Assembly (NCBI GenBank): GCA_021014325.1
Contig: CM037476.1
Span: forward strand, 21,116,827-21,180,826
Origin: Plazaster borealis
Taxonomy: Eukaryota > Echinodermata > Asteroidea > Forcipulatida > Labidiasteridae
Length of the DNA stretch: 64,000 nucleotides
Direction of reading: 5' to 3'
Part shown: positions 1 to 10,743 of the stretch, in pieces
How positions within the stretch are numbered: the first letter of the stretch is position 1
Layout: every line of letters begins with the position of its first letter
Made by a program: the position numbers and the translations under genes
The notes under the pieces: model-generated
The model's database searches: none
What the model was told of the DNA's origin: nothing
The model's input: the letters and a program-made list of their open reading frames with translations, nothing else

Positions 1-728
1 GACTTTAATTTTGGTTTATTAATTTCAAAAGTTTAGCATTCACTGGTCGAAATAAGATTATTCCGATTCATTAGGTTGCAAAGATCACTAAATTTCGTTA
101 AAGCCAGCAGCAAGAGGCTGGTCAACCATTCAATTTCATCGATTTTGTAAATTAGTGCTGGAAATTCATCTGAAGAATGGTGAAAGTGATATAGTCATGA
201 ATGTCTATTTTAAAATGAAATAGAATGACCGAAAAAGAATGACTGAATACAAAATTGAATGCAATAGTATAAAAAAAAATAGGAAAAAAAAAGTTTGAAT
301 GATTTAGGGGTATATATGTGAACAGTGAATCCGTGTTGATATCAGTGTTGATATTTCCCCTTCCTTTGTATAACAAGAAATTGTTGTTGTTGATGTTGTT
401 TGTTTTTGTTTTGGGGTTTGTTTTCTTCTTCTTTTTGAGGAGTTCGGATGTATTTGTTTTGCTGGTTGCGTGATACATCATTTTTTCAACACCAAGCGAA
501 CATATTTTATATAGTTAAAATTAAGATTGTGGAAATTTCGATGTCAAATGAATTGCAAATACCTTAAAGTGCATGTCGTGCTTTTTCTAAGCCGGAAAGA
601 ACCACTTATCTTAGTTTACTTAATTATACCTAGATTGTTAAATGTTTTAAGCTGCTGCTTAACAGGGTATTAGAAAAGTTGATACAATGAACGAAAAATC
701 CAATATGGATGATTAGTGGCACAAACTT
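1..728. repeat. Partial spacer copy 'unit 0' of the GPCR tandem array
   Basis: This stretch repeats the spacer found downstream of the receptor genes (compare 6277-7685, 12703-14110 and 20055-21410) with scattered substitutions. It lacks the roughly 650-base MITE present at 6595-7241 in the later copies and reads straight across that site. Its presence suggests that another receptor copy lies just left of the window (inference). I see no coding capacity; the ORFs here are low-complexity. Confidence 0.85.
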
Positions 729-945
729 GAAAACCACCGTCACCACCGTCACCACCGTCACCACTATCAAAACCACCATCACCACCACCACCACCGTGTT
801 GGTGGCGTCGCCACCAACAACACCACCACCATCACCACCACCACTACCGTCAACACCAACATGACCATCACCACCACAACCACCACCACCAACACACCAT
901 CTTCACCATCACCACCACCACCATCACTACCATCACCACTGTTAC
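729..945. repeat. CAC/CCA-rich minisatellite
   Basis: An almost pure run of CAC, CAT and CAA triplets with short variant units. It sits at the end of the spacer copy, as the similar tracts at 7951-8628 and 14383-15058 do. The valine/glycine-rich ORFs on the opposite strand are by-products of the repeat. Confidence 0.9.
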
Positions 946-1760
946 GATCCAAAAATCTACAAACTATCCGTGAATATAAATCACTCAAAAAGCCTGAATT
1001 TTCTCAGATGCAACAAAGAAATCAAACAAGGTGACACTGATGTATAAGAACACAGAATCCAAGTGATTTAATAATGAAACTATCGGCCACTTCAAATACC
1101 TATTGGGTTTAACAAACGTACAATGATTGAGTAAAACAAGTGTACATTAAAATAGATCGTATACAAAATAAGTAATCTCACAGGCTAATACGTCAACCGG
1201 GATGAAATACAGGCAAGGATCACGGCAACAGAAGATACAGCGAGGATCACATACACTGGCTCTAAAACGATCAACTCCAGGGGCGGTAAAACAGTTCTTT
1301 GCCGATGTGACTATGAGCTATCACGGGGCGAACTCACTCCGAAAAATGTCCAGAAGAAGACGAAGCAACAACGGGTACACAATCTGACACCCGCCACAAA
1401 ATATGGGGAAGAAGACCCCAAAATACCGAACTGTAGATTAAGTTCGAAACTGTCCTTTCCGGATTTAAATTAAGCTCTTTAACTGCACTCGGTCAAAAGC
1501 GAACTCTACCAAAAGCTCCTCCAGCGAGTTGAATCACAATCACAGAAGTCGTAGCTTCCACCAGTCTTGAGTATTTGTGTCCCGTCCTAGATTTACCCCC
1601 AGCCCGTATATAAAGGATTTGTGTCGTTTTCTATAGAAAGTACTACTTTAGATCATTCTATTAGCACCGCCCACTAGGGTTAACGACCTTACACACAAAG
1701 AATGATTGACAGCGTGCGTTGTATACACGTAATTGCATGTACATGTATTAGGGTCTCATA
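946..1760. other. Intergenic stretch, no gene seen
   Basis: Unique-looking AT-rich DNA. I see no extended ORF with recognisable protein content, no splice-bounded exon and no clear repeat boundary. Confidence 0.6.
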
Positions 1761-1866
1761 ACACCACCGTCAACACCAACATGACCACCACCACCACTAC
1801 CATCAACACCACCATCACCACCATCACCACCACCATCACCATCACCACAGCCACCACCACCGTCAC
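1761..1866. repeat. Second short CAC-rich minisatellite
   Basis: A tract of CACCAC/CATCAC triplets of about 100 bases. It directly abuts the left arm of the inverted repeat at 1867-1910. Confidence 0.85.
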
Positions 1867-2055
1867 TACCAAAAAACGAAGCCGAAACAGAGCCTTGTTC
1901 CCACTGTAAAAAGGTCAGATTGTGGGCGGAGTTGCTTTATGCTAATATTTCTCGAAGGTGTATGCTCATTGGTTAATGTCTCTTTGATAAACGCTAAGGG
2001 AAAAAAAGAGTGGGACGAGGTCTTTGAACGTTTGTTTTTAAAGAAAACCGGCACG

Positions 2056-2117
2056 GTTGTGGCCGTGCGATAAAAGGACCTCGCCTTCGGCTCGATCCTT
2101 TATCGTGCGGCCACGAC
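2056..2117. repeat. Imperfect hairpin
   Basis: The left arm GTGGCCGTGCGATAAAAGGA pairs with TCCTTTATCGTGCGGCCAC around a short CTTCGG-containing loop. It looks like part of a dispersed repeat rather than an RNA gene. Confidence 0.5.
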
Positions 2118-2533
2118 CCTGCAAGGTTTTACACGAACGCTCAAGACCGAGTCATCACTCTTTTATTCCCATTCATAAATGCCCTTTTGTTATAAAAGTG
2201 TAATTATGTTGACAAATCTGTATAAACTTGTCTGTAAATTTTCAATTCCTGTCACGTCCTCAATTAGCGCGCGACGCTTAACGGTTTTGTGTGCGCGCGC
2301 ACTAATAGATTGTACATTCAGTGCCGGTATGTATTGATTGCGTTACGAGTAAATTAGCGCCCGCGTAGGCTTGCGCGCCACGATTAAACACTTCTAGCCG
2401 TGTGATTGGACGATTATCCGCCCAGTACAGGAAATGAATATTCAATATCCGATTCCAGCATACGTAATTTGCGCTGGAATCCCGGTGCAATGATAAAGAA
2501 AAAACATAAGCTGCCGTTTACATAGTCTGGTTC

Positions 2534-2581
2534 CCTGACCTAAGATTCCTTGACGTCTCTTGTTTAAAATCTTAGGTCAGG
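2534..2581. repeat. Short hairpin, 14-bp stem
   Basis: CCTGACCTAAGATT at 2534-2547 is repeated in inverse orientation at 2568-2581, with a 20-base loop. The function is unknown. Confidence 0.6.
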
Positions 2582-4220
2582 TATCACCCACGGTTAAAAA
2601 TAGAGCATGACGCAACTTGTCAGGGTCGGGGGTCATCTCCAGGGAAACCATGTCTGCACCTGATCGGAAGCTACTCAGTCAGTGCGCAGCAGGGGTCCGA
2701 AAAGAGCTTCCTTTCATTTGTAGCGTATGCATGACCGTCGCGGTTTTGCATAAATAATGAGCTTGGAGACCACTTTTTCAAAAATTCATTTCGGGAAAAT
2801 TAAACTATGTAACGAAAAAAAACTTCACACAGCTAAACAATAACGTTGCATTATACCTACAAAATCTATGAAGCAATTTTCTGTGCTACAAATAAAGAAA
2901 TATGAGACCAAGAACATTACGGATTTTGTGCAGAAATAAGGGTCTCCGTAAAAGTCATTTTTTTAGTAGTTAACGACATTGGGCAGAATAATTTTCCTAT
3001 ACGCTATTCATCTAGTATTTTACTATATTCGTTTTTTCTAAGGAAACTCGAAACAGTCAAGAACACTTACAGAATTTGTCTTCGTGAGCGTAACCATTCA
3101 GAATCGAAATGTCCGGTATGACTCGCTTGTAAAATGAGAGCCCAAACGTGATTGGTCAGACTGTGCATCAAACTAACTGTACTCTGATTCCTAACCAATC
3201 AGATGCTGCGTAAGAAAACGTTTGGCATTGATTGTGTGCGGTTCCCTACTTACTACGTCTTTTTTTATAGCTCCATGCATGCTACGTGTATCTGAAAACT
3301 GCGAGAGTCCCCTGTAATTATGATTCCATGGATTCTGTTTACAATGCAACCGTAAACACACGGAAATGTCCGACCATCAACGATACTGTCCGAATGTTGA
3401 CGACAACACGTTCGGAACATTTCGGATAACTTCGAAAAAGGAGGAATTCCTCCTTTTTGGTCACGTGATTTTGGGTGATACCGGACCCTAAATTCGACAG
3501 AGCCTAGTCGGAGATTTTTGGGTCTGGGAACCAGACTACCGTTTACAGTGGGAACAAGGCTCTGTTTCGGCTTCGTTTTTTGGTACGAGGTTGAAAAAAC
3601 CATGCTTCGACCCCACTGTATACTGTATATCAAGTACTGCAGTACCGTTCCAGTATTGTTATGCTACCTGGTGAATTCAAAAGCGGGGTGCTTGCGTAAA
3701 GAGCCTTGGACAAGGCTAAATGGATTACAGACTGCATTGATTTTTCACCGCACTACTTAGATTCTAAAGAAGAGATAATACGCTATACGAAATTAAGTTA
3801 GTCTATATCGTTATTGGACTATTATTATTCACAGGCAGTTCAATAACACGCATAGAATTTCATAAACGCCCAAGGTAAGTCAAAGGAAGTGGCAAACGAA
3901 TATTGTTCCCACGGTAACACTTAAAATTAATTAATAAACCTATACTGGCATTGATGCTGTGCTTGGGTCTGTTTACAAAACCATGCCAATGGCGACCAGC
4001 CAAACCTGTACGCGTAGTTATCACAGTTTCTGCTTTGTTTTATGCGGACCGGTTTAAAAAAACTGCCAATACAAATTGCAGTATCGACTTTGTTAATAAT
4101 GTAGACAAGACATCTTAAACGGTTGAACCACAAGTAAAGGGAAGTGACATGCAATTTTAAACGGGAACTTGTTATGGTGATTAACGTCACACTGTTGCTG
4201 GATTTGTGTGCGAGATGTGT

Positions 4221-4228
4221 TTTATAAA
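4221..4228 (+). promoter_or_regulatory. Candidate TATA box of GPCR copy 1
   Basis: TTTATAAA lies 96 bases upstream of the ATG. The same octamer is at the matching position in all four copies (10648, 17082, 23752), just after a conserved GTGTGCGAGATG stretch. Its role as a core promoter is inferred; no transcript start can be read from DNA. Confidence 0.4.
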
Positions 4229-4316
4229 CGCACTTTACCGATGTCCATTGAAACGGTTGTCGGCGCTCAAGGAATGCATTGGATTTTGATTGCAGTTTCT
4301 AGTTGAAGAATTCACA

Positions 4317-5258
4317 ATGAATGCTACCACGACCGGCCCTTCGGGTTTGCCCGAGTCGTTCCTTGTTATCCGTACTTTTTTCATCGTTATCTTTAGTTTG
4401 CTGGTCATTTCGGGGAATTTTCTATCGATTGCCGTGGTGCGTGATGTTTCAACTTCAGCCGACAGCACAAAGGTTTTGATGACTACACTGTCGTTGTATG
4501 ACTTCACAGTTGGAACTATTTCACTGCTTGCTATTGTGCCGTCAGCCACAGGAAAATGGGTCTACGGACAGTTCGTTTGTGAAGTTATTGCTATAGTTTC
4601 GTTTGCATCTTTCATGATGTCAATTCTTTCTGTTGTGTTTCTTAACATTGAACGGTGCATCGCCGTCACCAGGCCGTATCAGTTCCCAGTATGGTGTACC
4701 AGACGTCGCTTCAACATACTTGTAGTTGTTGCATCGTGCATTTCCTTTTGTTGTCCAATTGGAATCAAACTAATCTTTGGAGTGAAAACAGTTTTCCACA
4801 AAGTTCCAGCGACATGTTTTACAGAACACAGCTCTGCGATCGTTGACATTTTGATGCTCATTTTCGGTGACATAGTTCCTGTGACAATCATGTTATACGT
4901 CTACTACCGGATCATCAAAGTCAGTCAACAGCAAGACCTGCAACTGAACCGCAACCGTCACGAAAAGGTAAAAGTGGTTCAAGAAAAGATGTTGAAGACA
5001 TTCCTATTTGTCACTGTTATTTTTGCCGTTTGCTACACACCGAATTTGGTCCTGTACGCGGTTACAACATCGATGGGCGTTACCCCTCCTCCAGTTATTG
5101 AGTGTGTATCAGTATTGTTGACATTTAGTAACAGCATGTTTAATGTGTTCATCTACTGTCTTTTCAATGAGTCTTTTCGCCAGGTGGCCAAAAGAATCGT
5201 ACTGGGGCGGTTTGTTTGTTGCAAAAGATCAGTGGCACCAGTTGATATCGAACTGTAA
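4317..5258 (+). CDS. Class A (rhodopsin-like) orphan GPCR, copy 1
   Basis: Intronless gene for a 313-residue seven-helix receptor, expected in the plasma membrane and signalling through G proteins; the ligand is unknown. The ATG is chosen because all copies share it and Asn2-Ala-Thr is a glycosylation sequon; a longer frame opens only at a TTG. Helix 1 has the GN motif, helix 2 has LSLYD (Asp2.50), and a WVYG loop precedes the conserved Cys of helix 3. The helix-3 end is ERC instead of DRY, where the other copies have ERY. Helix 4 lacks the usual Trp. Helix 5 has the conserved Pro, helix 6 reads CYTP in place of CWxP, and helix 7 reads NVFIY in place of NPxxY. Helix 8 ends in a Cys-Cys pair suited to palmitoylation. 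It belongs to a tandem family. I am confident of the class but not of any subfamily. Confidence 0.9.
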   Translation: MNATTTGPSGLPESFLVIRTFFIVIFSLLVISGNFLSIAVVRDVSTSADSTKVLMTTLSLYDFTVGTISLLAIVPSATGKWVYGQFVCEVIAIVSFASFMMSILSVVFLNIERCIAVTRPYQFPVWCTRRRFNILVVVASCISFCCPIGIKLIFGVKTVFHKVPATCFTEHSSAIVDILMLIFGDIVPVTIMLYVYYRIIKVSQQQDLQLNRNRHEKVKVVQEKMLKTFLFVTVIFAVCYTPNLVLYAVTTSMGVTPPPVIECVSVLLTFSNSMFNVFIYCLFNESFRQVAKRIVLGRFVCCKRSVAPVDIEL

Positions 5259-5280
5259 GTCGAAATCACAATGATCAGTG

Positions 5281-5584
5281 CCCGGTTTCATAGAGCTGCT
5301 TAACTGCCGTTTTTGTGCTTACTGTGCGAGTTTCGTTTTCATAGCGCTGCTAACCGTAAGCACACGAAAAGGAATGCTAACCTTCTGGACCCAATTTCAT
5401 AAAGCCTGTAAGCACAAAAAATTGCTAAGCACGGAAAAAAACTTGCTTAGAAGAAACAGGTAACCAGCCAAAATTGTATAGAGATTACATTGTTGCCACT
5501 GGTTCCCAACTCATTTTTTTGCTTAGCAAACAAATTTGCTAAGCAGTATTTTCTGCTTAACAGCTTTATGAAATTGGGCCCTGG
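5281..5584. mobile_element. Palindromic MITE downstream of GPCR copy 1
   Basis: The right end reads GCTTTATGAAATTGGGCCCTGG and an inverse of it occurs near 5388 (CCCAATTTCATAAAGC). A related half-site is at 5281. The same foldback family is at 50187-50386. Units 1 and 2 carry it; unit 3 lacks the whole 5276-5705 block, so unit 3 is an empty or deleted site. No coding capacity. Confidence 0.7.
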
Positions 5585-6594
5585 TGATTACTGTTTGCAA
5601 ATGAGTGACATAACAAGGCAAATTCATGGTGAACGCACAAGCTGGGGCCGCTTAAAGGGACACGTTGCCTTGGATCGGACGAGTTGATCTGAAAAAAGCG
5701 TTTGTATAATGTTTTATGTAGACTATAATCAATCATAGCAGAAGCTCACATCTTAGTGGTGTAACTGAAAGGGGACAAGTGGTCCTCCTTTCCCCTTAAA
5801 AGTTTTCAGACTAAAAGCCCATTTATGATAGCTTTTATGTATACTAGTTTCAATGTTTGAAACAAATTTCTATTTACACGCAGACAATTACTGTTTTGGT
5901 TTTTAACCCCACGCGTTAGATTATCTTATACAAAATAGATATCGGCATAACAGGAGCACTGAAAAGGGGGCTCTTTAAAAAATGCAAACAGAAACTGCAG
6001 TTTTTAATCAGACAGAAGTGGCGCCTTAAACAAAAACGAAACTTGGTGTAAGCCTACCCCCTGAGCTCCTTAAAGGTAGGGTCGTAGATTTGTGTTTTTA
6101 CGTAATGCTGATTTATAGGCGAAATTAGACAGAAATATACAAAGAAAGTTTGAGAGGAGTACAGTGTATACTTACTGAGAAAACAGCAGAAAACTGTCAC
6201 GTCACGGTGTTTTAAAAAGAACTTTTCGTTTGAAAATGAATGCTTTGTTGCATCAGTATTCATCAGTCAAAGAGATTTTAATTTTGGTTTATTAATTTCA
6301 ACAGTTTAGGATTCACTGGTCAAAATAAGATCATTCCAATTCATTAGGTTGCAAAGATCACTAAATTTCGTTAAAGCCAGCAGCAAGAGGCTGGTCAACC
6401 GTTCAATTTCATCGATTTTGTAAATTAGTGCTAGAAATTTATCTGAACAATGGTGAAAATAGTATAGTCACGAATGTCTATAAAAATGAAATAGAATGAT
6501 CGAAAGAGAATGACTGAATTATTTTTTTAATGAAGTAGTAAACAAGGAAAAACTTAAAACAACCCCAGTTTGAATGATTAAGGGTAACATACCG
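5585..6594. other. Spacer downstream of GPCR copy 1
   Basis: Non-coding spacer shared by all units. It includes a TTAAAGGTAGGGTCGTAGAT stretch (about 6070) that resembles one end of the TTAA-flanked MITE at 59027-59208. From about 6277 it matches the start of the window. Confidence 0.7.
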
Positions 6595-7241
6595 TCACCG
6601 ACGCCACGAAGTATGCACAGATGTAGATACCAGTAAAAAGTAACAATCGGAGAAAACGGCGTTTAAAGTTGAACGCTTTTTAAAATCAAGCTTTCCTACA
6701 AAATTTCAGGGTATTTTCAGCTAGTTTTTTTACAGTGGTGACTTGATGCATTGAACTTCATATATTATACGGTGCTTTTTAGTGCTTTTCGTCCTAAGCA
6801 ATAAAGTAAGAAAACTGCGTGCTATTTCGTGACGTCGAAAATTAACGAAAATTGACATTTTACGTTTTCACGAAGTAGCACAGCCATGTATTACTAAATG
6901 TGAGTTTGTGACCTGGATATTCTAGGTCACGCGCGCGCTACAAACAAGATTGCAGCAGTGCTACTACTTCGTGAAAACGTTTTTTCACTTTTGAGGTTGG
7001 TGTGCGCCGTGTGTTTCAATGTTAAATTGAATCTCAGTGCTACTTCGTGGCGTCAAAAAATGTCGGGTTTGGTGCAAAGTTGCAAACCCTAATTACCGTA
7101 ATTAAAAAGTAAAGACCACGAAGCGTTGAAACTTCATGAAGTGTAGGCCTCGGTTAACATTGTTTAAATATGTAAAAAAAACTGAAATCTGAAAGAAGTG
7201 GTTTTGTACACTGTGTGCTATTCTTAATGGCGTCGGTGTGA
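6595..7241. mobile_element. MITE with repeated CACGAAGTAGCAC ends, spacer 1
   Basis: The ends are inverted copies of a GACGCCACGAAGTAGCAC-like sequence. The same motif recurs inside in both orientations near 6821, 6868, 6958 and 7040. The position is empty in unit 0 (around 305), which supports insertion. No ORF encodes a transposase. The superfamily is unresolved because I cannot define a clean target-site duplication. Confidence 0.6.
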
Positions 7242-7950
7242 AAAATGAATGCGTGTTGATGGAAATGGCATGGTTTCTGCTCAAAAGTGACCAGGGAAAT
7301 CTATATTCCCCCTTCCGTTGTATAACAAGAAATTGTTGTTGTTGTTGTTATCGTTGCTGTTTGTTTTTTGTTTTGGGGGTTGTGTTCTTCTTCGTTTCGA
7401 GGAGTTAGGATATATCTGTTTTGCTGGTTGCGTGATATATTATTTTTCAACACAAAGCGAACATTGTTTTATATGGTGGAAATTAAGATTGTGGAAATTT
7501 CGATGTCAAATGAATTGCAAATACCTTAAAGTGCATGTCGTGCTTTTTCTAAGCCGGAAAGAACAACTTATCTTAATTAACTTAATTACCTAGATTGTTA
7601 AATGTTTTAAGCTGCTGCTTAATGGGGTATTAGAGAAGTTGATACAATGAACGAAAAATCCAATATGGATGATTAGTGGCACAAATTTGAAAACGAAAAA
7701 TAAAAAAGGCTGTTCCAGCCTTTTTAATCAAATTTGCATATTACAGCAGTCCAACCATGAATATTCACAAGATATATACAAGCTACACACAGTGTGCGTA
7801 TCATACATGTCGCCTTTATTGTGGAGGTATACGTCTTTCTCAATTGTTATGCATGACGTCATCATTGTAATCCCAAATGAGGCTTCAGGCGTGAGGCTGC
7901 AGGCGCAACGCCAAGTGGTGATCACAGATTTCGCGGCCGTGATTGGTTAA
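7242..7950. other. Spacer, no gene
   Basis: Shared spacer DNA with a GTT-rich run (about 7333-7350) and a short AAAGGCTGTTCCAGCCTTTT hairpin (about 7706-7726). The small ORFs are not conserved in frame between units and look accidental. Confidence 0.6.
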
Positions 7951-8628
7951 CCACCACCATCACCACCAACGCGACCACCATCATTACCATCACCATCACT
8001 AGCATCACCACCGTCAACACCAACACCACCATCACCATCACCACTACAACCACCATCATCAGTACACCGCCAACAACACCACCACCATTAACACAACCAC
8101 CACCACCATCCCTACCACCATTCCCACCACCATCATCACCACATCCACAACCACAATCATCAGTACACCGCCAACAACACCACCACCATTAACACAACCA
8201 CCACCACCATCCCTACCACCATCCCCACCACCACAACCACCACCACAACCACCATTATCAGTACACCGCCAACAACACCACCACCATTAACACAACCACC
8301 ACCACCATCCCTACCACCATCCCCACCACCATCCCCACCACCATCATCACCACCACCACAACCACCATCATCAGTACACCGCCAACAACACCACCACCAT
8401 TAACACAACCTGCACCACCATCCCTACCACCATCCCCACCACCATCATCACCACCACCACAACCACCATTATCAGTACCATCACCACTATCACCACCACT
8501 ATCACAACCACCACCACCACCATCAACACAACCACCACATCGCCACTATCACCACCATCACAGCCACCACAACCACCACCGTAACCACCATCAACACAAC
8601 CTACCACCACCACCACCACCACGGCTAA
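7951..8628. repeat. CAC-rich minisatellite with higher-order structure, spacer 1
   Basis: A run of CAC/CCA triplets with a conserved marker (CAGTACACCGCCAACAACAC) at about 8059, 8161, 8260 and 8370, so 90-120-base blocks have themselves been duplicated. It is reproduced almost exactly at 14383-15058 and is absent from unit 4, where the flanking sequence (about 21665) continues without it. Confidence 0.85.
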
Positions 8629-9019
8629 AATATGTCAGTTGATATAATATGCGCAGGAAGAGTGAAGTAAGGAGCCTAGTGGAGACTAGGGGAAAATGAC
8701 CCAAATCGATAAGGAGTCGGGGGTGAGACTTTCGATACTAGGAGATCCGAATGGATTACAGACTGTATTGATTTTTCACCGCACTACTTAGATTCTAAAG
8801 AAGAGATAATACGCTATACGAAATTAAGTTAGTCTATATCGTTTTTGGACTATTATTAATCACAGGCAAATCAAACACGCATAGAATTTCATAAACGCCC
8901 AAGGTAAGTCAAAGGAACTGGCAAAAGAATATTGTTCCCACGGTAACACTTAAAATTAATTAATGTAACCAGCTGACCTAGAAATGTCAGTCATTGATTA
9001 CGTCTAGAAAGTATTTTAA

Positions 9020-9877
9020 AGGCACCTGGAATTTTTTTTTAATTTTTTTTTTATTTTACAGAAGAGTATATGTATATTAACAATAAAACAATTTTTTGAG
9101 TAATTGTTTGTCACGATTTATATGTTAAAAAAATTGATAAAGTTGTTTGAAGGTGACTCCGCCCATCCCTTTTTGTGGCGTCAATCGAGGCAGACTTCGC
9201 CGCGATCGAACATCGACCCCCTCGAACTTGCCTGCATTTACGTGCAAGTGGTGAGCTTGTACGTTTCGTTTGGTTATCCCCAAAAAATGTATTTTTCGTG
9301 CATTTTCCCGGCAATGCCGACCAGGTGTATTGCTGCTGGATGCAGCAAAACGACTAAAGATGGGGTCAGTTAGCATTTGTTTCCTGCAGATTCCTAATAT
9401 AGGCAGTTACGGGCATCGAAAGTCAGGCTAACGCCGATCCGATTTGTCATCACGGGGCCGCTCGAAAACCTCGTATTAGCCGTGTTCTCGTTATGACCGT
9501 GCTCGTATCTTCCGTTTTTTAAGACAAAGAAACGCGCATGGGACAGTTCAGGACCGGTGAAAACCTCGTATACACGTCGACTGTACACTCTCCTAAGATT
9601 GCATTGGGTGACGTCCGAATACGAAAACGCATCATACTGATCAGGTATCCAGACGTAATGTACAGGGCCAGACTACACATTTTCTCTTCAAATATCCCGC
9701 GCCTCGATTGACGTCACGAACAGCGCCATGTAAACGGGGGCCTATTTTTAAATGTTTAATTAAAATAAAAACACAATTTTTTAACCTTAGTTAATTGTTT
9801 ATTCACATTCCACTCATCAAAATGTATATATTAACGACAAAAGCTTTATTTTGACAAAATACCACTGCCAGGTGCCT
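9020..9877. mobile_element. Kolobok-like DNA transposon relic, unit 2
   Basis: The inverted ends AGGCACCTGG and CCAGGTGCCT are flanked by TTAA at 9016-9019 and 9878-9881. The interior encodes a degraded THAP-like N-terminus at 9314. TTAA duplications together with a THAP transposase are the hallmark combination of the Kolobok superfamily (established knowledge). At 858 bases it is too short to be autonomous. It is nested inside the 8964-10479 insertion and is duplicated at 15452-16311. Confidence 0.65.
9314..9403 (+). pseudogene. THAP-domain fragment inside the Kolobok-like element, unit 2
   Basis: From the ATG at 9314 the frame reads MPTRCIAAGCSKTTKDGVS, then a TAG stop, then HLFPADS and a second stop. 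This matches the start of a THAP zinc finger: initial Met-Pro, CxxxxC, and a His/Phe-Pro segment after a short spacer. The rest of the C2CH finger is not recognisable. It is a relic, probably of a transposase exon. Confidence 0.55.
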
Positions 9878-9881
9878 TTAA

Positions 9882-10647
9882 GTTATTCGTTTATGCCACA
9901 CCCGTAAATTAAATACCGAGTTAAAATGTGTTAGATAATAAATCCACTGGGAGAATATTCATTAAATTGGTAAGGTAAATTTCTGAGCATGGTGACCCAA
10001 TAGACACAAACATTTGAAAATGACTGGACGTCATAGCTGAAATACCTGCAGTCAATTAGCAATACATGTACTCCCTTTTCTGGAATTTGGGTTCATTCCT
10101 GCATTTGCCGTCAAGACGAGAGGTCGACTGTAGGGAACAGTTATGTTTCCTTTTCCTTAATTTGTTAAGTTCAGCCAAATTAGTTTGTATACGTTGCAAT
10201 TTCTGGGGACTAAACTATTGCCGGCAACAGTATGGCGTTCAAGTGATGAATTGGTCGACCAGTGTGTGACGTGATGTTCTATCCATAACCCACCAACGTT
10301 ACGATACTGTTATTTTACTGCAGACTGCCCCGATATCTGGTAGCCTTAATTACTGGGTTTAAACTTACAGTAGTGAGATATAAAGATTGTCCTTTGATTT
10401 TCAAGAAATAAAGCAACCAATTGAGCAGACCTGCATAATTATTGTTCCAAGGCTTTTCCTTCAACTCTCCCTGGTTACATTAAGAAACCTATACTGGCAT
10501 TGATGCTGTGCTTGGGTCTGTTTATTACAAAATCATGCCAATGGCGACCAGCCAAACCTGTATGCGTAGTTATCACAGTTTCTGTTTCTGGGAACTTGTT
10601 ATGGTGATTAACGTCACACTGTTGCTGGACTTGTGTGCGAGATGTGT
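9882..10647. other. Right part of the insertion and upstream flank of GPCR copy 2
   Basis: To 10479 this is the right part of the TTAA-flanked insertion, with no recognisable protein. From 10484 it is the conserved receptor 5' flank, shortened by about 135 bases relative to units 1 and 4. Confidence 0.6.
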
Positions 10648-10655
10648 TTTATAAA
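10648..10655 (+). promoter_or_regulatory. Candidate TATA box of GPCR copy 2
   Basis: TTTATAAA 96 bases upstream of the ATG, conserved in position with the other three copies. Function inferred. Confidence 0.35.
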
Positions 10656-10743
10656 CGCACTTTACCGATGTCCATTGAAACGGTTGTCGGTGCTCAAGGA
10701 ATGCATTGGATTTTGATTGCAGTTTCTAGTTGAAGAATTCACA

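Larger units (their letters stand above)
1867..3585. repeat. 1.7-kb segment bounded by 44-bp inverted repeats
   Basis: Positions 1867-1910 and 3542-3585 are inverted copies of each other over 44 bases with no mismatch that I can see. The arms start TACCAAAAAACGAAGCC and end CCCACTGTAAA. Inside lie two hairpins, at 2056-2117 and 2534-2581. There is no transposase-like ORF. It could be a non-autonomous DNA transposon or two independent inverted insertions of a short repeat. I found no target-site duplication, so the element call is tentative. Confidence 0.5.
3720..8749. repeat. Tandem unit 1 of the GPCR array
   Basis: The unit begins with a sequence (GGATTACAGACTG) that recurs at about 8752 and 15184, giving a period near 6.43 kb for units 2 and 3. 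Unit 1 lacks the 1.5-kb TTAA-flanked insertion of units 2 and 3. It retains about 135 bases upstream of the gene (around 4030-4165) that units 2 and 3 have lost. Confidence 0.85.
8964..10479. mobile_element. TTAA-flanked insertion with 9-bp inverted ends, unit 2
   Basis: The ends are TGTAACCAG and CTGGTTACA, flanked on both sides by TTAA (8960-8963 and 10480-10483). Unit 1 (about 3920-3935) and unit 4 (about 23452-23462) show the uninterrupted site. Most of its left half is the nested element at 9020-9877. The TTAA duplication fits piggyBac- or Kolobok-type elements, but the short ends do not decide which. Confidence 0.7.

Noticed and set aside
779..988. Val/Gly-rich ORFs over the CAC tracts (also 8371-8622 and 14803-15057)
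   Set aside because: They are direct translations of the trinucleotide minisatellite with no other support.
3265..3633. 122-codon minus-strand ORF
   Set aside because: No recognisable domain, and it overlaps the right 44-base inverted repeat; likely chance.
4290..4316. Longer N-terminus of the receptors from a TTG
   Set aside because: Not an expected start in eukaryotes, and the ATG 27 bases on is conserved in all four copies with a glycosylation sequon.
4235..4549. Minus-strand ORFs opposite the GPCR genes (also 4679-4891, 10662-10976, 11106-11318, 17096-17410, 17486-17752)
   Set aside because: They repeat in every copy only because the sense gene is conserved; no domain and no independent start context.
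7704..7728. Hairpin AAAGGCTGTTCCAGCCTTTT followed by T-rich sequence
   Set aside because: Looks like a bacterial terminator, but this is a eukaryotic spacer and no transcript end is implied.
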